Part shown: piece by piece, positions 15,268-22,595 of the stretch
How the letters are laid out: each line of letters begins with the position of its first letter
Numbering within the stretch: position 1 is the first letter of the stretch
Virus record (IMG/VR): IMGVR_UViG_3300035698_025552
Span: 1 to 23,769 of that record
Strand: one strand, 5' to 3'
DNA length: 23,769 bases
Source: a virus
Made by a program: the position numbers and the translations under genes
Notes under the pieces: generated by a model
The model's input: the letters and a program-made list of their open reading frames with translations, nothing else
The model's database searches: none
Told to the model about the DNA's origin: nothing

Positions 15268-16267
15268 ACAAGTTAATTTAACACCAGAACAAATTGCTGC
15301 AATGCGAGAGCAAAAAATGGAAAGTTTTAGAAAGATGGGACTGCCACCTGGTGCTGGACAAATGAGTCAAATTACCGAGATGCCGCCAACGCGTCAGCAA
15401 ATAGCACAACAAGAGGTTGCACAACAAAAGGCTGCACAAGCAAATCCAGAGGGCAATGTTGTTATGGAACAAGAAAGCGCTGAGGATATGACCCAATCAA
15501 TACGTCAACAAATTAACGAAGAGCGCACTCAAAAACAACAATACGGAGCACATTTTACCAGTGATAAGTATCAGAAACTGATGGCTATAAAAAATGGTAA
15601 CCTTAGACAAGAATATGATGTACATAAACGTGTATCAAGTAACCCAGGCACAGGGGGAGCTGCGACAGGATACCAATTACCTGTATCTAAAGCTGGACAA
15701 AAACGCGGAACTCAAGGAATGGGTCAACAACCAGTATCAGCGAACGCGATAGCTCCAACAGCGATACCTTCAAAAAATAGTCGTGAAGCGGCATTAATTG
15801 AAAACATGTTCGCTGGAACATCTTCACCTAGATTTTCAGTAGCATCAAATATTGAACAAGGTGGAAACCTTATTAACGAAGAGTCTTCATATGGAGGCGA
15901 CTTTAACAGTAAGTGGAACACTAAAAAAGCAAGCTTTCAAAATGGGCAACCAGGAACAACGCAGCAACCTCCCCATACTAGTAATGGAGAAATCCAGGAG
16001 ATGAAAGAAATGTTGAAGATGTTAATTGAAGCACAAGTGAGCGGTACACAACCACAAGTAATACAAGAAATAAGACAACCAAAACAGCCACAACACGACA
16101 TTAAAGCTTTAAAAAGTATGATGGTTGAAATAGCTAAAAAAGTGTCTACTATTATGATAAAAGAGGTTTTAGAAGAGTACACTAAAGTTCAAAAGAAAAA
16201 TGCTGTTAAAAATCTTGGAAACAATTATGTTGAAATTAATGGAAAAAGATATAAAGCTGTTTCTTAA
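15260..16267 (+). CDS. Gln/Ala-rich low-complexity protein, probable virion component
   Basis: 335 residues. Residues ~1-110 are Gln/Ala/Glu-rich and include MREQKMESFRKMGLPPGAGQ. The middle (110-240) is Gly/Ser/Asn-rich and probably disordered. Residues ~245-315 are helical (MKEMLKMLIEAQ; LKSMMVEIAKKVSTIMIKEV), followed by a beta hairpin NNYVEINGKRYKAV. That hairpin resembles C-terminal strands seen on phage structural proteins. Low complexity and a late cluster fit a virion or scaffold-like role, but I cannot assign one. It overlaps the previous gene by 8 nt and the convergent HNH gene by 4 nt, with no terminator between them. Confidence 0.55.
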   Translation: MSEQVNLTPEQIAAMREQKMESFRKMGLPPGAGQMSQITEMPPTRQQIAQQEVAQQKAAQANPEGNVVMEQESAEDMTQSIRQQINEERTQKQQYGAHFTSDKYQKLMAIKNGNLRQEYDVHKRVSSNPGTGGAATGYQLPVSKAGQKRGTQGMGQQPVSANAIAPTAIPSKNSREAALIENMFAGTSSPRFSVASNIEQGGNLINEESSYGGDFNSKWNTKKASFQNGQPGTTQQPPHTSNGEIQEMKEMLKMLIEAQVSGTQPQVIQEIRQPKQPQHDIKALKSMMVEIAKKVSTIMIKEVLEEYTKVQKKNAVKNLGNNYVEINGKRYKAVS

Positions 16268-16788
16268 GCGTTGTTGGGGTAAACCTCAGTATAATAAGTG
16301 CTTGTAAAAATAACTTTTACTTTATCATTTTTGTTATATATTCCCGCCTGGAGTTCTTTAATTAGGTCTTCGGGTGTTTTTTTTAGGTCAACAATTCTTC
16401 TTTGTTCATATTGCTTTATTAAGCGTCCTCCTCTCATATCTACTAATAAAGAACTTTGAGAAAGTGTAGAATTAACTAGTTTTACCCATTTTCTATTTGC
16501 AAGAGATTCGAAGTGTTGTGTAAGATGACACTCTTTACAAAGAAGGGCAGCTGGAGATGCTGCTGGATTCTCATAATTTATTTCTAATATATGTGCATAT
16601 AAACAATCAGAAAGGTTTTCTACAACTAAATGATGAGGATAACCACAACCAGAGCAGCATGAACGCGTTTTTATAAGTTCATTAAATATTGCTTTGTATA
16701 TATGCTCCCCATATGTTCTCTTAAATATAGCTTCGCTTATATGACTTATGGCTGGTATTACATCAAATTCTCTAACTATTTCACTCAT
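16264..16788 (-). CDS. HNH endonuclease-like protein
   Basis: 174 residues. C45-x2-C48 (CSGCGYP) and C84-x2-C87-H88 (LLCKECHLTQHF) form the zinc knuckles of a treble-clef HNH fold. H66 (LYAHILE) takes the place of the catalytic HH pair, and N74 in NPAASPAALLCKECH fits the central Asn. H92 is the last HNH histidine. The pattern L-x-A-H...N-P...L-C-x-x-C-H-x3-H is typical of HNH nucleases, though the single H at the first position may weaken activity. Leftward orientation in a rightward block suggests a separately acquired or separately controlled gene. A TAnnTTTG box lies 62 nt upstream. Alternative: a non-nuclease zinc protein with an HNH fold. Confidence 0.6.
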   Translation of the reverse strand: MSEIVREFDVIPAISHISEAIFKRTYGEHIYKAIFNELIKTRSCCSGCGYPHHLVVENLSDCLYAHILEINYENPAASPAALLCKECHLTQHFESLANRKWVKLVNSTLSQSSLLVDMRGGRLIKQYEQRRIVDLKKTPEDLIKELQAGIYNKNDKVKVIFTSTYYTEVYPNNA

Positions 16789-16850
16789 TTTTTTTTGGTT
16801 TGATAATACTGTGCATTTTTTATTGGCTTTTTTTAACTCCTAATTCCTCT

Positions 16851-16858
16851 CAAAGATA
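16851..16858 (-). promoter_or_regulatory. TAnnTTTG promoter box of the HNH-like gene
   Basis: On the minus strand the site reads TATCTTTG, matching the Bacteroidota -7 element, 62 nt ahead of the start. No TTG was found 19-21 nt upstream. The 201-nt gap 16789-16989 holds this box and the rightward TATTTAT motif, and nothing else was seen. Confidence 0.45.
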
Positions 16859-16964
16859 AGAATATTAGTCCTAACTTTAAAACCTTTCTGCAATTATCTT
16901 TTCTTTTATATACGTTTTTTTTTCTAAAAAGTTAACTTTTTTTGGAATTTTACGTTTTGTTTAA

Positions 16965-16971
16965 TATTTAT
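16965..16971 (+). promoter_or_regulatory. Late-type TATTTAT motif
   Basis: TTAATATTTATAAAAAAAAT lies 18 nt ahead of the ATG at 16990 and follows T-rich tracts. Confidence 0.55.
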
Positions 16972-16989
16972 AAAAAAAATCTGTATATT

Positions 16990-17736
16990 ATGAGTGATAA
17001 GAAAGTAATAAAATTTAACAACGTTAATGAATTAAAAAAATATATTCAAGAACGTGCAGAAACAATAGTTAACGCTGGTGAACCTGTAAAGGATGGTAAC
17101 AAATTAATGAATACTAAAGACGAGCTTAAGCAAAGCGATGGTTCATATGTTAAGTCTAAACCAGGTGGTGGCTTTGAAACTAAAAAAGAAGGTCCTACTG
17201 GAACTCCAGATGAATTTACAGACGAGGGCGACCCAATTGACCAAAAAATGAACCAGAAAGATAGTGACCAGGGACATGATGAAAGTGTTGCTACCGCAGC
17301 AAAAATCGAAGGTTCTAAGTCAACTAAGTCAGGTGAAAAAACAAATCCATACATAGCAGGTCAACATAAGCCAGACGTAACTACTAAAACGACTCAGCCA
17401 AATGTTACCACCGATAATGACCCAACTAAAGAAGGTGGCGTTCCTGGTGGAAAAGACAATGATGCAACAATGAACCAAGAAGACGGAGAAGACAAACAAA
17501 CTACTCCAAAAACACAGGTTATCGGCAAAGGTGAAATGGGCAAAGAAGGTTTTTCTAAGGGGCAAACTGACAAAGAAATTAATGCAAAAGCTAAGCAGGA
17601 AAATGACTCTGACAAAGAAAAGTTGGATGCTCAAATTAAAACAGTGCAGCTTCCAGAAAGTTTTAAAACTCAGTCTGACTTAGATAGCTTCATTAATGAA
17701 AATGCTACTCGCATAGCAAAAGAGCTTCTAAAGTAA
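16990..17736 (+). CDS. Disordered hydrophilic protein with matching end motifs
   Basis: 248 residues from the ATG nearest the TATTTAT motif (an upstream non-ATG start at 16942 would begin in promoter-like DNA). Residues ~35-220 are Lys/Asp/Gly/Thr/Gln-rich, with no Cys or Trp, and almost certainly disordered. Only the ends look helical, and they match each other: L-x-x-Y-I-Q-E-x-A-x-x-I at ~15-26 and L-x-x-F-I-N-E-x-A-x-x-I near the C-terminus. Both contain IxE, as at T4 prohead protease sites (FIAE in internal protein I). A head-packaged filler or scaffold-type protein is the best guess. A strong terminator follows, so this is a single-gene late unit. Confidence 0.65.
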   Translation: MSDKKVIKFNNVNELKKYIQERAETIVNAGEPVKDGNKLMNTKDELKQSDGSYVKSKPGGGFETKKEGPTGTPDEFTDEGDPIDQKMNQKDSDQGHDESVATAAKIEGSKSTKSGEKTNPYIAGQHKPDVTTKTTQPNVTTDNDPTKEGGVPGGKDNDATMNQEDGEDKQTTPKTQVIGKGEMGKEGFSKGQTDKEINAKAKQENDSDKEKLDAQIKTVQLPESFKTQSDLDSFINENATRIAKELLK

Positions 17737-17759
17737 ATCTTTAGACTCAAAATATACTC

Positions 17760-17793
17760 AAAGCGTATCTTTTTTATTAAAGGTACGCTTTTT
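17760..17793 (+). terminator. Intrinsic terminator
   Basis: AAAGCGTATCTTT (17760-17772) pairs with AAAGGTACGCTTT (17779-17791), with one wobble pair and a 6-nt loop, and runs into a T-tract. Confidence 0.88.
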
Positions 17794-17821
17794 CTATTTC
17801 TTTTTTTTGACTAGATTACTA

Positions 17822-17828
17822 TATTTAT
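17822..17828 (+). promoter_or_regulatory. Late-type TATTTAT motif
   Basis: CTATATTTATTGAAAAATAT ends 14 nt before the ATG at 17843 and follows a T8 tract. Confidence 0.5.
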
Positions 17829-17842
17829 TGAAAAATATATAT

Positions 17843-19858
17843 ATGCAAGTACTAAACCATAAAGAAATAAAAGAAAGATTCTCATTTTACTTCGAAGATG
17901 AAAATAAAAATCATTACATTTGTAATTGTGGACAATATTTCGAAAGGGATGTTGAGAAAGAGGATGGAGATAAAAAAGAAGACACTATAACCCATTCAGA
18001 TGATTACGCATATCTTTACAAGATGATAGAGATTGCACAACAAGACGAAATTAAGTGTCCTGGGTGTGGTAAAAACTTCTTATCTAAAGAACAACATCAA
18101 TTCTTAATGTTAACAGGTAGATTCTTTGTAGGGGGATATAATTACAAAGAAGATGATAAAAACATTAAATTGGAATATGCAGAGGCTAAGCCTGTAAAAA
18201 GTGAGGTAATAATTCCAGATAAAGATACTCACTACGAAATAGAGTTCCAAGAAAAAAGCAAATATATTCGATTTGAAAAAGAAAGTAGGAAATTATTTTT
18301 TAAAAATTATACCGAGGAAGAAATAGAGTTTGATTTGGATGAAGTAATCAAAACTGTTGATTTGTTTTTTACACAAGGCGTTGAAATTATCCATAACCTA
18401 TATTATCTTCATACATTTTTATGGGATTTATCTAAATGCGTTTCGGATGCTGGTAATATTGACATTGTCAATGGTCTCTTAGGGGAGATAAGAAATCAGT
18501 TTGGAGATGGGGGAACGGACAAAATCAAAAAGATAATTTCCATATTCTTCGGAATAATTAAATATTCTAATCTTTCTACCTTGGCACTTACAAAGGATGC
18601 AACATTTTTATTTGATATGATGAGAGATTGTGATATACCAAAACCTCAAGTTTTAATAGATAATAAAGTCACATCCCCTATAAAAATTTTTAACTTCCTG
18701 ATAAAAAATTACATTGGTAAAATCAATGATGAAATTAACGAGGATAATCAAGAAGCTCATGAGTTTGTTTTTAAGTCCTCTGTGAAGATGGAAAGAGAAC
18801 TTGTATTAGATGAAGAGGGAAACGTCCAATATCGCAAGGACGGCTCTGAAATAGATGTTCTACACGTAATGGATGATGGAGTTGAGCAGGAAATGCAGGT
18901 AAAATATAAGACTCACGATGGATATAAACCTAAAGTTAAAAAAAGTTCGGGTAAATTTGAAGTGGTTAGCGCAGCAGAGGACGGTTCTATATCAAAATTT
19001 ATTTTTAAGGCGGTAAGAAGATTTTCAGACTACAAACAAATAATGAGATACTTCAAATTTTTTGATAAACAACAAGTGATAAGTTTGTTGCAGAAATATG
19101 ATATTGACTTTTTAGTTGTTTTCATTGACATAATCTATTTTAGAGACATTGAGGATATGAAAGAATTTGAAAGAATTGCTCGTATTGTGTTGGACTATGC
19201 TAAACAAGAGACATTAGAAGTAAGACCTACATTAGATTTAGATAATGTTGTGTTAGATTATGGATATGTTCGTTCATTTGAATTTGTTATGTATGATGAT
19301 GCTATTATGATGATGGAGGTGCTGGAGTTTGACAGGAAACGTCATTTTCAAAAAATAAAAACTTTTGCTGAGCTGGAGGAATATCATGATAATATTGTAC
19401 ACTTCTTTAATATAGCAACTGATGAAGAAAAGAATGAAAAATTCCAGACATTTGTTAGTAGATTTAGATATCTTGAAGAGCGTGAAGATTACAAAGGTCC
19501 AATTGAGTTTAAATTAATTAACACCCCAGCAATGTTAATTAGAGAGGGTGTAACTATGAGTCATAGTGTTGGGTCATATTCAAGAAGAGTTATTGGTGAA
19601 ACTTATTTAATAGGTCAATTGTACGATAGAAGCAGAGATAGGGGAGAAAAAGATTTAGATAGGTTCACAATAGCATTTAATTTTAGCGAAATAGAAGGTC
19701 TTACATTTGACCAAATGAAAGGTTTTGGAAATCTTCCAGCTTGCGATAGGCTTAAGAAATTGGTAATGGAATATTTTGTAGCAAAAGACATCTCATATCA
19801 GCCGCTCAAAGATTTAAGAATAACTTCAATGAGAGAGGATGATAAATTAGTATTATAA
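17843..19858 (+). CDS. PcfJ-like protein with N-terminal zinc ribbon
   Basis: 671 residues from the ATG behind the TATTTAT motif (a TTG at 17807 is less likely). C27-x-C29 (CNCGQYF) and C72-x2-C75 (CPGCGKNF) look like a split zinc ribbon. The middle ~450 residues are helical and unassigned. Residues ~558-645 match the PcfJ pattern: LIREGVTMSHSVGSY, then a segment with IGQLYDRS, then RFTIAFNFSEI and a final MKGFGNLPA. It corresponds to the HCVxxY...I..LR...T.....I.Q..G..N layout of the family, with Ser before Val where many have Cys. PcfJ proteins are encoded by conjugative plasmids, ICEs and large phages. Their biochemical role is not established. Large size and late-type promoter fit a virion-delivered or late-acting protein, which is inference. 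Confidence 0.6.
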   Translation: MQVLNHKEIKERFSFYFEDENKNHYICNCGQYFERDVEKEDGDKKEDTITHSDDYAYLYKMIEIAQQDEIKCPGCGKNFLSKEQHQFLMLTGRFFVGGYNYKEDDKNIKLEYAEAKPVKSEVIIPDKDTHYEIEFQEKSKYIRFEKESRKLFFKNYTEEEIEFDLDEVIKTVDLFFTQGVEIIHNLYYLHTFLWDLSKCVSDAGNIDIVNGLLGEIRNQFGDGGTDKIKKIISIFFGIIKYSNLSTLALTKDATFLFDMMRDCDIPKPQVLIDNKVTSPIKIFNFLIKNYIGKINDEINEDNQEAHEFVFKSSVKMERELVLDEEGNVQYRKDGSEIDVLHVMDDGVEQEMQVKYKTHDGYKPKVKKSSGKFEVVSAAEDGSISKFIFKAVRRFSDYKQIMRYFKFFDKQQVISLLQKYDIDFLVVFIDIIYFRDIEDMKEFERIARIVLDYAKQETLEVRPTLDLDNVVLDYGYVRSFEFVMYDDAIMMMEVLEFDRKRHFQKIKTFAELEEYHDNIVHFFNIATDEEKNEKFQTFVSRFRYLEEREDYKGPIEFKLINTPAMLIREGVTMSHSVGSYSRRVIGETYLIGQLYDRSRDRGEKDLDRFTIAFNFSEIEGLTFDQMKGFGNLPACDRLKKLVMEYFVAKDISYQPLKDLRITSMREDDKLVL

Positions 19859-19868
19859 ATTTTTCTGC

Positions 19869-19875
19869 TATTTAT
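19869..19875 (+). promoter_or_regulatory. Late-type TATTTAT motif
   Basis: CTGCTATTTATTAAAAAACC lies 16 nt ahead of the ATG at 19892, immediately after the stop of the PcfJ-like gene. Confidence 0.5.
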
Positions 19876-19891
19876 TAAAAAACCATTTTTT

Positions 19892-20374
19892 ATGAAGAAT
19901 AGCGTTAAGAGACTTTTTTTAGAGGCGGAAACTGATAGAGATGCTAACTATAGACCTTTTTCCTCTGATATAATAGACAGAATAACCAATGTAGAGTTCA
20001 ACAGAAAGGATGATTTTATAAGAATCGATTTCAAGACTACATATAAGAAAGATATGTCTTTGGTTGCTAAATTTGCAGACTTCAAAAAATGGACTGATGG
20101 GTTTTTTGAAGAGAAGGGGAATGCAGATAATATGTTTAAAAAATTTGCTAAAGATTTTGCTAGTCAATCTCAAGAGGCAAAGGAAGAAGAAGTAAACGAA
20201 ATCATTGACAAAGATAATCAAATTATACCAGACGATACTATACCCTCAAATGCTACCAATTCACATATAGGTTTAAATCATACTATGGATTTGGAAAAAG
20301 TGTTTAGAAGGTCTATGCCAAAATCAGTAAGAAATTATTCTGGAAACTTAGGAATAGGAACGGTTGTATGGTAA
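19892..20374 (+). CDS. Putative packaged protein with T4-IP-like leader
   Basis: 160 residues. The start MKNSVKRLFLEAETD has the size and shape of the capsid-targeting sequence of T4 internal protein I (MKTYQEFIAE, cut after the Glu). Here FLE/A at residues 9-12 is the candidate cut. Residues ~20-80 look like a small alpha/beta domain (FIRIDFKTTYKKDMSLVAKF), then an acidic linker, then a basic tail with KVFRRSMPKSVRNYSG. No family recognised. First gene of a three-gene cluster with 7-8 nt overlaps. Confidence 0.55.
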   Translation: MKNSVKRLFLEAETDRDANYRPFSSDIIDRITNVEFNRKDDFIRIDFKTTYKKDMSLVAKFADFKKWTDGFFEEKGNADNMFKKFAKDFASQSQEAKEEEVNEIIDKDNQIIPDDTIPSNATNSHIGLNHTMDLEKVFRRSMPKSVRNYSGNLGIGTVVW

Positions 20375-20874
20375 AAAATAAAAAAATTATGGACGAGAAT
20401 AACGAAAAATCAAGAGCAAAAGAACTTATAAAGTCACTTGAAAAAACCAAGGGTACAACTCTAAAAGAAAACATTAACAAAAAAGTTAGTAAAGAGGTGT
20501 TAAGCGAAGAAGCTAAAAAAATGAAAAGGTTAACTAATGCTGAAAATACCAACAAAAATTTCAGAGAAGTTAATGAGACTTATATGATAAATGCTCCTTA
20601 TGGGAAACTTGCAGGCGGTCAAGGGAAAACTGTTAACACGTTTATTGACACTCAACAGGACTCAACGACAAATAAAACTCCTAAGCCAGAACCAGAAGGG
20701 TTAATGCCAGAGGAGGCTTTAGCAGTAGGAATTAAGAGAACTCTTAAGTCTGGAGTTCCTATAAACGACTTTGCTTTCTATGATGAAGTAAATTACAATT
20801 TAATGAAATTGGGATTTCCTGCAAAAAATGCAGTAGATATCAAGAATCATATTTTAAAAATGATTGATGAATAG
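20368..20874 (+). CDS. Unknown 168-residue charged protein
   Basis: The ATG at 20368 overlaps the previous stop by 7 nt; an in-frame ATG at 20389 is a possible alternative. The N-terminal 55 residues are charged helix with a VLSEEA segment resembling the LxE sites of its neighbours. The middle is disordered (Thr/Asn/Pro-rich). The C-terminal ~55 residues look folded (EEALAVGIKRTLKSGVPIND, then a tail with DEVNYNLMKLGFPAKNAVDI). It may be a phage virion accessory, but no motif proves this. Confidence 0.55.
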   Translation: MVKNKKIMDENNEKSRAKELIKSLEKTKGTTLKENINKKVSKEVLSEEAKKMKRLTNAENTNKNFREVNETYMINAPYGKLAGGQGKTVNTFIDTQQDSTTNKTPKPEPEGLMPEEALAVGIKRTLKSGVPINDFAFYDEVNYNLMKLGFPAKNAVDIKNHILKMIDE

Positions 20875-21430
20875 CGAACAGCTTGTTAGAATATATGTAA
20901 GAAATTTGTTATCTGAGGCATTTGAATTCAGTAATAAAAATGATTCTTTTGTACCTACTGATGAAATCAAGAGGATTGCTGAAAGAGCCAAAATTGCTTT
21001 GGAAAAAATCAAGGAGTCTGGCCAAAAATTTGAAAGTGCAGAAGGTAAAAAAAATGAGGGTAGCGGAAAAAGAAAAGTAGAAGATTTAATACAAGTTGTT
21101 CCACAATCGTTTCCTGAAATGAAAAGACTATATGCTTTTTTTGAGAGCAATAAAAATAATATAGCCGAAGAGAGAAAGAAATTAGGAATTCTTCCACAGC
21201 AAAAAGGGTCTGAGGAGGAAATGTTGAAATCTCCTACCATATTAGCTTGGAATTTACACGGAGGAGACCCTTGTCAAAACTGGGTAGGGGAAAAACTTGG
21301 TGCAAAACATAAATCAAATCTCAAAACAAAAGAAAGACTTCGCATCGGTGGAGGAGCTGGCAAAAACAAAGGAATGGGAAGTATGGATATTACCATGATG
21401 GACCCAACCAAGACAAGAATTCACAAATAA
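20867..21430 (+). CDS. Putative packaged protein with LSE/A leader
   Basis: 187 residues from the ATG at 20867, which overlaps the previous stop by 8 nt (a TTG one codon earlier is not needed). The leader MNSEQLVRIYVRNLLSEAFE is an amphipathic helix ending in LSE/A after residue 17, a near-ideal T4-type prohead protease site. Residues ~20-120 are charged helix. The C-terminal ~65 residues hold a distinct Gly/Trp/Asn-rich module (LAWNLHGGDPCQNWVGEKLG, then a basic stretch with RIGGGAGKNKGMGSMDIT) that I do not recognise. Confidence 0.55.
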   Translation: MNSEQLVRIYVRNLLSEAFEFSNKNDSFVPTDEIKRIAERAKIALEKIKESGQKFESAEGKKNEGSGKRKVEDLIQVVPQSFPEMKRLYAFFESNKNNIAEERKKLGILPQQKGSEEEMLKSPTILAWNLHGGDPCQNWVGEKLGAKHKSNLKTKERLRIGGGAGKNKGMGSMDITMMDPTKTRIHK

Positions 21431-21432
21431 TA

Positions 21433-21463
21433 TTGTTTTTTACAAAAAAATTTTATACTTTTG
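21433..21463 (+). promoter_or_regulatory. Bacteroidota-type promoter
   Basis: TACTTTTG at 21456-21463 matches TAnnTTTG and TTG at 21433-21435 lies 20 nt upstream, giving both elements at the expected spacing. It leaves a 33-nt leader before the ATG at 21497, unlike the near-leaderless boxes elsewhere in the window. Confidence 0.6.
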
Positions 21464-21496
21464 GAGTAAATTATAAACTTCAAATTTATATAGATT

Positions 21497-22108
21497 ATGA
21501 GTACACAGAGATACGTAGAACTTGCTAAAAAAGCAATAACTCCAACAATCCAACTGGATATTGGAGATAAAGACAAAAAAGAAACAACTTTCCTTGGTGC
21601 TGGAAAATACATGGAGGCTAACGAGGAACTTCTGGAAATAACTAATTACATTAAGGCAAATGCCGAACATAACTCGGATATTGAGCCTAGTAGAATTAGA
21701 TGCTTCTACACTACAAAGCCTAAGAAGGTAGGAGGTAAATTTGCAATAGGAGACTTAATTGTAAGAAGCGAATTTGATAAACTTGTAAATGATGAGATTG
21801 ATTACATATTAATTGTTTATTATCAAATGTGGAAAGAGCTTGAAATCGAAGATAAAGTGATTCAATTAGACAGGTTACTTTGCGGAGTGAAAGCTGGCGG
21901 TGAAAAGAAAGAGCAAGCAGATGCTAGAGAGTATACCGATAACTTATGGTTTTATCAACCAGATAAAGTATTGAGAAGTGTGGAAAAAGTAGCATTATCA
22001 ATAACAGGTATTATCGAAAGAGAAAAAGAAGCCCGTAAAAACCCGCCAGATGCTCAAGACCAAATCGAACAAATAGATGCAGATGCAGATGAAGTATACG
22101 AAAGTTAA
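21497..22108 (+). CDS. Phage metallopeptidase-like protein lacking HExxH
   Basis: 203 residues. The middle follows the layout of putative phage metallopeptidases: a beta region with K-x-x-G-K-F-A-I-G-D-L, then DYILIVYYQMWKEL (the YxIVI...W..L strand-helix), then a helix where HELxH should be. It also keeps the later QPDKVLRSVEKV...G segment that follows the active site in that family. At the zinc site it reads DRLLC (residues 125-129), so the His-Glu-x-x-His ligands are gone and peptidase activity is not expected. The C-terminus is Asp/Glu-rich. It may be a repurposed binding protein. The family link rests on remembered pattern, not a search. Confidence 0.45.
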   Translation: MSTQRYVELAKKAITPTIQLDIGDKDKKETTFLGAGKYMEANEELLEITNYIKANAEHNSDIEPSRIRCFYTTKPKKVGGKFAIGDLIVRSEFDKLVNDEIDYILIVYYQMWKELEIEDKVIQLDRLLCGVKAGGEKKEQADAREYTDNLWFYQPDKVLRSVEKVALSITGIIEREKEARKNPPDAQDQIEQIDADADEVYES

Positions 22109-22113
22109 TAAGT

Positions 22114-22362
22114 ATGGATAAAAACTTTTACAAATTTCTTTTTGCAAAATTTAAAGAAAAGAGAGAGCTTCTTTATCATTCTATCGACAAAATAATAGAA
22201 GATAAATCTATTGCTGAGGATGAAAGGGTGGAGAGAGCATACTTACTCTTTCATAAAATTGCCCAAGAAGAATTATCTTTAGAGGCTGCAAGTGAATATT
22301 ATCATCGGCAAATAAATCTAGAGATGTTAAAATCTAAGAATAAAGATAAAAAAGAAAAGTAA
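22114..22362 (+). CDS. Unknown 82-residue helical protein
   Basis: Starts 5 nt after the previous stop. Helical throughout with charged heptads (KFKEKRELLYHSIDKIIED; ERVERAYLLFHKIAQEELSL) and a Lys-rich tail. No known motif. Its stop shares a base with the next ATG. Probably one transcript from 21497 to 22903. Confidence 0.55.
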   Translation: MDKNFYKFLFAKFKEKRELLYHSIDKIIEDKSIAEDERVERAYLLFHKIAQEELSLEAASEYYHRQINLEMLKSKNKDKKEK

Positions 22363-22595
22363 TGATGGTTATATTATTAAAAATATTATTAGGAATCTTA
22401 GTTCTTGCTGAAATATTAGTAGGTAGAGTTATGGTGTCTGATTGGCTTAGTACTAAAAAGAGTCAAAATTTTGAAGAGGGAACGTTATATAGTAGGTTTG
22501 TAACAAATCTTACATTTGGGTTTATTATGGTTGCTCTTTTGATGATGGCTGTTTTTCTAGTATGGATTATTTCTTCACCTGTTACAATAGGATAA
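22362..22595 (+). CDS. Small two-helix membrane protein
   Basis: 77 residues with hydrophobic segments at ~2-20 and ~49-70 joined by a charged loop (SDWLSTKKSQNFEEGTLYSR), fitting an inner-membrane hairpin. Both ends overlap neighbouring genes by 1 nt. Size and topology are holin-like, but the endolysin is ~9 kb away and the promoter is of the early type, so membrane stress or superinfection control is as likely. Confidence 0.55.
   Translation: MMVILLKILLGILVLAEILVGRVMVSDWLSTKKSQNFEEGTLYSRFVTNLTFGFIMVALLMMAVFLVWIISSPVTIG

Noticed and set aside
15260-16267. Tandem repeats in the Gln/Ala-rich protein
   Set aside because: The sequence is biased but no regular repeat unit was found on reading.
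17046-17634. Minus-strand frames opposite the disordered protein
   Set aside because: They arise from repetitive codon use in the sense gene; Ser/Phe/Val-rich with no motif.
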